Source: Pantoea rwandensis (lineage in GTDB: Bacteria > Pseudomonadota > Gammaproteobacteria > Enterobacterales > Enterobacteriaceae). Taken from it: 64,000 nucleotides of DNA. The stretch spans positions 1-64,000 of the forward strand of contig NZ_MLFR01000021.1 of NCBI RefSeq assembly GCF_002095475.1, read 5' to 3'. Each line of letters starts with the position of its first letter. Within the stretch, counting starts at the first letter, position 1. This document shows positions 58,337 to 64,000 of the stretch, piece after piece. The notes under the pieces were generated by a model. That model was not told the DNA's origin and made no database searches. It worked only from the letters and a program-made list of their open reading frames with translations. Made by a program: the position numbers and the translations under genes.

Positions 58337-60781
58337 ATGTCCAAGCTTCGTTCGCTCTTTACCCCACTATTACTGCTGCTGGTGCTGTTAAGCCCGGCAC
58401 TGAGTTTCGCGGATGACAACACGGCCGCTGCGGCTCAGCAAGAGGACGCCGCACCGAAAGTGAATCCATCGGTCGAGCTGCCGAAAATGCAGAAAATCCT
58501 CGATAAGCTCAAAGGCCAAGTCTCTGGCGATACCAATGAAAGTCAGCTGAACCAGCTCAATGAGATGGCGCTGGAGTTATCCGGTAACGCGGAAACCCTT
58601 AGCCAGGCGCTGATCCCGCAGGGGCAGCAGCTGGATGCACAGTTGGCGGTGCTCGGTCCAGCGCCTAAACCGGACAGCGGCGTGAAAGAGACGCCGGAAG
58701 TGACGCGCAAACGTGCCTCGCTGGAGAGCCAGAAAAGCAAACTGGATGACCAAATCAAGCAGGCCGATGGCATCAAAAACGGCGCGCTGGTGCTCTCCTC
58801 CCAGATCGTCAACCTGCGTCGTGACCAGTTGAAAAGCCAGCTGGCGCTCAATTCTGGCAGTATCTTGGGGCCGCGTTTTTGGGCACCCATGGTCAGCCGT
58901 CAGGATTTGGACGGTGAGAAGATCAGCGATTTTATCGCTGAACTGCAGGACACGGCGGCACTCTCCTGGGAGCCGGGCTGGCGTTTTGGCACCATCGCTT
59001 GGTTGATTGCGGCGATGTTGGTGATGACCTTAGGTCGTCGCTACAGCGAAGAGTTTTTGGCTTGGGTTAGCATCAATAAATTGCCAGAAGGGCGTCTGCG
59101 TCGTAGTTTCCTCGCTGCGGCAATTGCCCTGACTACCTTGGCCGCCGTGGTGCTGACCTTTAACTTTATCTCGCTGGCCTTTACGCGTCGCGATGAAGTT
59201 TCCACTGACGTGCAAGATTTTGTTGAGCGCCTGGTGCAACTCAGCGTCTATTGCGGTTTGATCGCGGGGTTAGGTCGTGCTTTCCTGTCAACCCGCCGTC
59301 CAAGCTGGCGTTTGCCGAGCATATCTAATGAAGTGGCTCAAGCGCTGAAGCCATTCCCACCAATTACTGCTGCGCTGGTGTTTATTTTCCAAACCGCCGA
59401 ATCCTTTAACTACAGCGTTGGCACCAGCCTGAATACCACCATTTTCGCCAACGGGTTGACCGCGTTGCTGATCGGGAGTACTGGGCTGGCGATTAGCATG
59501 CGCACTAACCGTGTGCGTCGTCGTATGGTGCAAGAGGGCAATGCGCCGGAAGCGAGGCCGACCATCGTCGGATTGGTGCAGCTTGCGCTGACGATTACGG
59601 CGCTGGCAATCCTGATTTCACTGATTATTGGCTATGTCACCCTGGCGCGCTTCCTGAGTTATGAAGTGATCTGGTGTGGCATTCTGTTTGGTTCGTTCTA
59701 CTTCCTTAGCCACTTGGTGAATGACGGCTGTGAAAGCCTGTTCTCTACCAATAATGCCACCGGAAAACGCCTGCAAACTTCGTTAAATATCGACGAACGG
59801 CATTTGCAGCAGGCGGCAACCCTGCTCGGTGCCATCTGCAAAACCGTGCTGATCGGCTTTGTCGCCCTGGCGCTGCTTAACGGCACCTTTGCGTCATCTA
59901 CGCCGATTGAACTGATTCAGAAGGTGATTGAGTTCTGGGGGGGCAAAGGCCTGGAGTCGTTGAACATTGTGCCGGCGCACATGGTCAATGCCATTCTTTG
60001 CCTGGTGGTGGGCATTTACGTGCTGCGTTCGGTGCGTCGCTGGCTGGATAAAGATTTCCTACCAAAAACCACCATGGACGTTGGCATGCGGGTGTCGCTG
60101 GTGACGCTGTTCAGCAATATTGGATATGTGTTGATCATCCTGCTGACACTGTCGATTATGGGCCTGCAATGGAACAAACTGGCATGGATCGTCAGCGCCT
60201 TGTCAGTGGGTATCGGTTTTGGCTTACAAGAGATTGTGAAGAACTTTATCTCCGGCCTGATTCTGTTGACAGAACGCCCAGTCAAAGTGGGAGACTTGGT
60301 GACCATCAGCGGTATCGAAGGGGATATTCGTCGCATCAATGTGCGTGCCACCGAAATTCAGCTCAGCGACAAATCCACGGTGATTGTGCCCAACTCACAG
60401 TTCATCTCGCAAAACGTACGTAACGCCACCATGGGCAATGCGCAAGGCGTGGTGACCATTTTGCTGACGTTCCCGTTGGATATCGATCCGGTGCGGGTGC
60501 GTGAAATTCTGCTGGAGGTTTACGAGGAGAACGAGCGCATTCTGGACACGCCGGAACCTTCGGTGTCATTCAAAGACCTCACCTCGGCAGGGATTGTATT
60601 GAGTGTGACGGGCAACGTGGCGGGGCAACGTCAGATTTCCAGCGCGAAGAGTGACTTGCTGTTCGATATTCTGACGCGTCTGCGCAAAGAGGGCATTATG
60701 CTGTCTACGCCGCAGACGATGATCATCGAACGCCGTGCAGTGCCTGCTGCGGCGCACGATGAAGGTGAGCCGTTACCCTAA
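58337..60781 (+). CDS. DUF3772 domain mechanosensitive channel (MscS superfamily)
   Basis: 814 aa. A signal peptide (MSKLRSLF...SPALSFA) leads to a periplasmic coiled-coil region (about 45-190; DUF3772), then some nine to eleven membrane helices. The MscS core has VGIGFGLQEIVKNFISGLILL, RPVKVGDLVTISGIEGDI and the VPNSQFISQNVRN beta domain near the C-terminus. It should release solutes on hypo-osmotic shock. No ribosome site is strong; ATG 58337 is chosen for the signal peptide. In E. coli pbpG and dld are adjacent, so this gene is an insertion relative to it. Confidence 0.9.
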   Translation: MSKLRSLFTPLLLLLVLLSPALSFADDNTAAAAQQEDAAPKVNPSVELPKMQKILDKLKGQVSGDTNESQLNQLNEMALELSGNAETLSQALIPQGQQLDAQLAVLGPAPKPDSGVKETPEVTRKRASLESQKSKLDDQIKQADGIKNGALVLSSQIVNLRRDQLKSQLALNSGSILGPRFWAPMVSRQDLDGEKISDFIAELQDTAALSWEPGWRFGTIAWLIAAMLVMTLGRRYSEEFLAWVSINKLPEGRLRRSFLAAAIALTTLAAVVLTFNFISLAFTRRDEVSTDVQDFVERLVQLSVYCGLIAGLGRAFLSTRRPSWRLPSISNEVAQALKPFPPITAALVFIFQTAESFNYSVGTSLNTTIFANGLTALLIGSTGLAISMRTNRVRRRMVQEGNAPEARPTIVGLVQLALTITALAILISLIIGYVTLARFLSYEVIWCGILFGSFYFLSHLVNDGCESLFSTNNATGKRLQTSLNIDERHLQQAATLLGAICKTVLIGFVALALLNGTFASSTPIELIQKVIEFWGGKGLESLNIVPAHMVNAILCLVVGIYVLRSVRRWLDKDFLPKTTMDVGMRVSLVTLFSNIGYVLIILLTLSIMGLQWNKLAWIVSALSVGIGFGLQEIVKNFISGLILLTERPVKVGDLVTISGIEGDIRRINVRATEIQLSDKSTVIVPNSQFISQNVRNATMGNAQGVVTILLTFPLDIDPVRVREILLEVYEENERILDTPEPSVSFKDLTSAGIVLSVTGNVAGQRQISSAKSDLLFDILTRLRKEGIMLSTPQTMIIERRAVPAAAHDEGEPLP

Positions 60782-60790
60782 TTGCAGCCA

Positions 60791-60858
60791 ACCGTAGCGG
60801 CGAGATTTACTGTGCATTTTGACGCAATCGCGTTGCAGAAAGACGCAGCCGCTACGGT
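60791..60858. repeat. Second-type palindromic element between the MscS-like gene and dld
   Basis: ACCGTAGCGGC (60791-60801) inverted as GCCGCTACGGT (60848-60858), with GAGATTTA near the left arm, like the element at 38371. It lies between convergent genes. Confidence 0.7.
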
Positions 60859-60872
60859 AATTTCACTGAGTA

Positions 60873-62582
60873 TCAGACTTTCACCGCCCAACCTTTCTGT
60901 TTGCTGGTTTTACCAATCCCTGGATTAAAGGTATTGGTCGGGTCCAACTGGCGGTAAAACGCCTGCAGCTGCGGTTTGGCCTGATACAGATGTCCAACAT
61001 TGTGCTCGGCCGGGTACTCGGCCCCGCGCTCGCTCAGAATCGCCAGCATTTTCTCTTTTAATGCGTGGGCATCTACACCTTTCTTCACGATGTAATCCTG
61101 ATGGAACACATGGCAGAAGAAGTGACCGTAGTAAAGACGATGGCTGATGTCTTGGTCAAACTCCGCCGGTAAGCGCTCGAACCACTCTTCATCGTTACGG
61201 CGTAGCGCAATATCCAGCGCCAGAATGTCTTCCACTTCATTCGCATGCACCGCGTGATAACGCACGGCGGCTCCGGCAGCGGCGAAGCGATGCAGGAAAG
61301 CATGTGCGCCTTCCTTGCCGTCGCAGGCAAAGAACTCACCGCCACCTTCACGGAAATACTCGTGCAGATACTCCTGTGCTTCTGCTACGCCGTCACCGGA
61401 CATTTTCAACATCAGGTGATGCTCAAACTTATCGCGATACTGCTTCATGCGTTTTGGCAGATGCGCTGGCAGCCAACCGCTGACGCGTTGCAGTAGGCGA
61501 TCGGTGAAGTGCGGTTTAACAAAACTCAGTTTGCCGAGCCAGGCATCCACGCGACCTTTCAGCGTGAAGAACTGCGGCATTTTGTCAGTGCCGAGTTTGT
61601 CGATCATCACAAAGGTGTCTTTGCCGTAAACCTCGGCGATATCGAAAATATCGCGATGCATGTACTCACCGGCCACTGGCAAATGGCTAAACTCGGCCAA
61701 AATATGGCGGCGCAAATCGCCCAGTACCGCCGGATCGTTGGTGCCGATATAAAAGACCTGCTGCTTCGGCTCGGTGGGGAAGGTATCAAGACGCACCGCA
61801 AACACCGCCAGCTTACCGGCACAGCCTGAGGCTTCGAACAGACGGCGTTCATCGGCGTTAAAACGCGCAGGGGTGTCGGCATGAATATCGCGCACGCGCT
61901 CTGCATATTCGTGATCCGAGGCGTGGCGCTCATCCCAGCGCACATCATGTTGCTGCCAGCGATCGTCATCAAGGCGACCCAGTATCTCTTCGGGTGAGTG
62001 ACCGAGATCCATGCCCAGATGATTCACTAATTTGAGTTTGCCTTCGGCATCAATCTGCGCGTACAGCGCCATTTCGCTATAGGCTGGACCGCGTTTAATC
62101 AGCGACCCGCCAGAATTATTACAGATCCCGCCCATCACGGACGCCCCAATGCATGAGGAGCCAATCACTGAATGCGGCTCGCGGCCCAGCGGTTTCAGTG
62201 CTTTTTCCAGCTGATACAGGGTGCTACCGGGGAAGGCGAGAATCTGATTGCCGCCATCAATCAGCTGCAATTTATCGAGACGCAGGGTGCTGATGATCAC
62301 CACCGGGCGATCGTAATCGTTGCCATTCGGCGTGGAGCCTTCGGTCAAACCGGTGTTAGCGGCCTGCATCAGAATCACCGCATCGGCTTGCACCAGCGCC
62401 TGCAGTACGCGCCACAGTTCCAACAGTGAACCAGGGAATACCACCGCCAGCGCATCGCCTTCACCAGAACGAAAGCCTTTGCGATAACGCGCGGTCTGCT
62501 CCGCCTCCGTTAACAGGTGCGAAGGCCCGACGAGGCGGCGTAGTTCAGCGAGCAGTGTAGGGTGTGAGGTGTTGTTATTCAT
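60873..62582 (-). CDS. dld: Quinone-dependent D-lactate dehydrogenase
   Basis: 569 aa, peripheral membrane flavoprotein that oxidises D-lactate to pyruvate and feeds electrons to quinone. FAD-binding PCMH segments: ILMQAANTGLTEGSTPNG, VVIISTLRLDK, VIGSSCIGASVMGGICNNSGGS. The C-terminal membrane-binding and cap part includes LYYGHFFCHVFHQDYIVKKG and PAEHNVGHLYQA. Normal length. In E. coli it is also beside pbpG and bglX. Confidence 0.98.
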   Translation of the reverse strand: MNNNTSHPTLLAELRRLVGPSHLLTEAEQTARYRKGFRSGEGDALAVVFPGSLLELWRVLQALVQADAVILMQAANTGLTEGSTPNGNDYDRPVVIISTLRLDKLQLIDGGNQILAFPGSTLYQLEKALKPLGREPHSVIGSSCIGASVMGGICNNSGGSLIKRGPAYSEMALYAQIDAEGKLKLVNHLGMDLGHSPEEILGRLDDDRWQQHDVRWDERHASDHEYAERVRDIHADTPARFNADERRLFEASGCAGKLAVFAVRLDTFPTEPKQQVFYIGTNDPAVLGDLRRHILAEFSHLPVAGEYMHRDIFDIAEVYGKDTFVMIDKLGTDKMPQFFTLKGRVDAWLGKLSFVKPHFTDRLLQRVSGWLPAHLPKRMKQYRDKFEHHLMLKMSGDGVAEAQEYLHEYFREGGGEFFACDGKEGAHAFLHRFAAAGAAVRYHAVHANEVEDILALDIALRRNDEEWFERLPAEFDQDISHRLYYGHFFCHVFHQDYIVKKGVDAHALKEKMLAILSERGAEYPAEHNVGHLYQAKPQLQAFYRQLDPTNTFNPGIGKTSKQKGWAVKV

Positions 62583-62737
62583 GAACCTGTCCTTGTCGTT
62601 TACGTAGCGCTTCTACTGTAGCACGCGTCAATCGCATGGTCGCGGTGTGACATCAGTGGCTACCTGCTATCCTCATCTTATGGCACACTGCCCCGGTTAT
62701 TTTTATATTGCGCAGTCACTTAAGAGAACCCGACCTG

Positions 62738-64000
62738 ATGAAATGGATTTGCTCTGTTAGCCTCGCTGTCTCACTTGCCATGCAACCTGCCTTCGCAGAT
62801 GACCTGTTTGGCCCCCATCCGATGACTGAACAGGCGCGCGACGCCTTTGTGAATCAACTGCTCGGCAAAATGACCCTCGATGAAAAAATTGGGCAGATGC
62901 GTTTGATCAGCGTGGGGCCGGATACGCCGAAAGAAGCGGTTCGCGACATGATTCAGCACGGTCAGGTCGGCGCCATTTTTAATACCGTCACGCGGCAAGA
63001 TATCCGCGCGATGCAAGATCAGGTGATGCAACTCAGCCGCCTGAAAATTCCGCTGTTCTTTGCCTATGACGTGGTGCACGGGCAGCGCACGATTTTCCCG
63101 ATCCCGCTCGGTTTAGCGGCCAGTTGGGATCTGGATGCGATTGGCGAAGTGGGGCGCATTTCAGCCTATGAAGCGGCCGATGACGGTCTGAACATGACGT
63201 GGGCACCGATGGTCGATGTGTCACGTGAGCCGCGTTGGGGACGCGTGTCTGAAGGGTTTGGTGAAGACACCTTCCTGACCTCGCAAATGGGCAGCGCCAT
63301 GGTGAAATCGATGCAGGGCAAAAGCGCCGCCGATCGTTACTCGATCATGACCAGCGTGAAGCACTTTGCCGCTTATGGCGCAGTAGAAGGCGGACGTGAT
63401 TACAACACCGTCGACATGAGCCCGCAGCGTCTGTTCCAGGATTATCTGCCGCCGTACAAAGCCTCTCTGGATGCCGGCAGCGGTGGCGTGATGGTCGCGC
63501 TCAACTCACTTAACGGCACACCTGCCACGGCCGATGGCTGGTTGCTGAAAGATCTGCTGCGCGGTGAGTGGAAATTTAAAGGCATCACCATCAGCGACCA
63601 CGGCGCAATCAAAGAGCTGTTGAAACATGGCGTAGCCAGCGATCCGCAGGATGCAGTGCGCATTGCGCTGAAGTCCGGCATCGACATGAGCATGAGCGAC
63701 GAGTACTACAGCAAATATCTGCCGGGCTTAGTGAAAAGCGGCGCGGTAAGCATGGCGGAAATCGACGATGCAGCGCGTCACGTGCTGAACGTCAAATACG
63801 ATATGGGCTTGTTCAACGATCCCTACAGCCACTTAGGGCCGAAAGAGAGCGATCCGCAGGATACCAATGCCGAAAGCCGTCTGCATCGTGCTGAGGCACG
63901 TGATGTGGCGCGCAAAAGTATTGTGCTGCTGAAGAACTGGCATGAAACCTTGCCGCTGAAGAAAGAGGCGACCGTGGCCTTGGTCGGCCCATTAGCGGAC
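62738..64000 (+). CDS. bglX: Periplasmic beta-glucosidase, 5' part
   Basis: 421 codons to the window end; the E. coli protein is about 765 aa, so the C-terminal half is missing. Signal peptide MKWICSVSLAVSLAMQPAFA. GH3 N-domain: MRLISVGPDTPKEAVRDM, IPLFFAYDVVHGQRT, DGLNMTWAPMVDVSREPRWG, VKHFAAYGAVEGGRDYN and the nucleophile region ITISDHGAIKEL. It hydrolyses beta-glucosides in the periplasm. Start after AGAGAACCCGACCTG; divergent from dld with about 155 bases between. Confidence 0.96.
   Translation, partial: MKWICSVSLAVSLAMQPAFADDLFGPHPMTEQARDAFVNQLLGKMTLDEKIGQMRLISVGPDTPKEAVRDMIQHGQVGAIFNTVTRQDIRAMQDQVMQLSRLKIPLFFAYDVVHGQRTIFPIPLGLAASWDLDAIGEVGRISAYEAADDGLNMTWAPMVDVSREPRWGRVSEGFGEDTFLTSQMGSAMVKSMQGKSAADRYSIMTSVKHFAAYGAVEGGRDYNTVDMSPQRLFQDYLPPYKASLDAGSGGVMVALNSLNGTPATADGWLLKDLLRGEWKFKGITISDHGAIKELLKHGVASDPQDAVRIALKSGIDMSMSDEYYSKYLPGLVKSGAVSMAEIDDAARHVLNVKYDMGLFNDPYSHLGPKESDPQDTNAESRLHRAEARDVARKSIVLLKNWHETLPLKKEATVALVGPLAD

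Noticed and set aside
1..64000. CRISPR array, prophage, insertion sequence, toxin-antitoxin or restriction system
   Set aside because: No regularly spaced unique spacers, no cas, transposase, integrase, phage structural or paired toxin genes seen. The tandem 54-bp repeat has no spacers of its own and is not a CRISPR.

Overview
The window looks like chromosome from an enterobacterium of the Pantoea/Erwinia group (Erwiniaceae). Most proteins are recognisable E. coli orthologues in E. coli-like order. The gal operon lacks galE, and the intergenic spaces carry dispersed palindromes. I see no phage, transposase, plasmid gene or CRISPR array, so this is mainly core chromosome. Assignments rest on reading translations and recalled family features; no database search was run.

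Layout. A tRNA-Lys and an alkylation-repair pair (Ada/AlkA fusion and ogt) precede nadA-pnuC (NAD precursor supply). On the minus strand follow a response regulator, a frameshifted BvgS/EvgS-type hybrid kinase and the zinc exporter zitB, overlapping one another. Next come ybgS, aroG, gpmA, galTKM with two GalR-type operators, the molybdate genes modF, modE, acrZ and modABC (modB frameshifted near its 3' end), ybhA, pgl, ybhB, the bidirectional biotin locus bioA/bioBFCD, an isolated UrtE-like ATPase, SOS-controlled uvrB, yvcK and moaABCDE behind a ModE site and a probable Moco riboswitch. yaiW, ybhL, the overlapping ybhP-clsB-ybhN operon, ybhQ and rhlE finish this E. coli 17-18 minute-like block.

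From dusC onward the neighbours belong to the E. coli 47-48 minute block (dusC ... yohF, yohD, yohC, pbpG, dld, bglX). It is opened by about 10 kb carrying a lower-GC glycosyltransferase, an MFS exporter, a phosphate permease/polyphosphate kinase pair, a CorA/ZntB-type channel, an L,D-transpeptidase and a GH15 glucosidase. A large DUF3772-MscS channel sits between pbpG and dld. bglX runs off the end of the window.

Links between genes. modABC imports molybdate, ModE senses it at two sites (modA and moaA) and moaABCDE builds molybdopterin. BirA-type control at one operator serves both biotin arms. NadR-type control serves nadA-pnuC. pit-ppk2 couples phosphate uptake to polyphosphate.

Most notable unexplained structure: a family of composite palindromic, MITE-like intergenic elements (seven loci) with two palindromes held 45-48 bp apart, strongly placed at convergent gene ends. 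The second point of interest is the two-component system fused by gene overlaps to a zinc exporter. I found no clearly novel defence or biosynthetic system.
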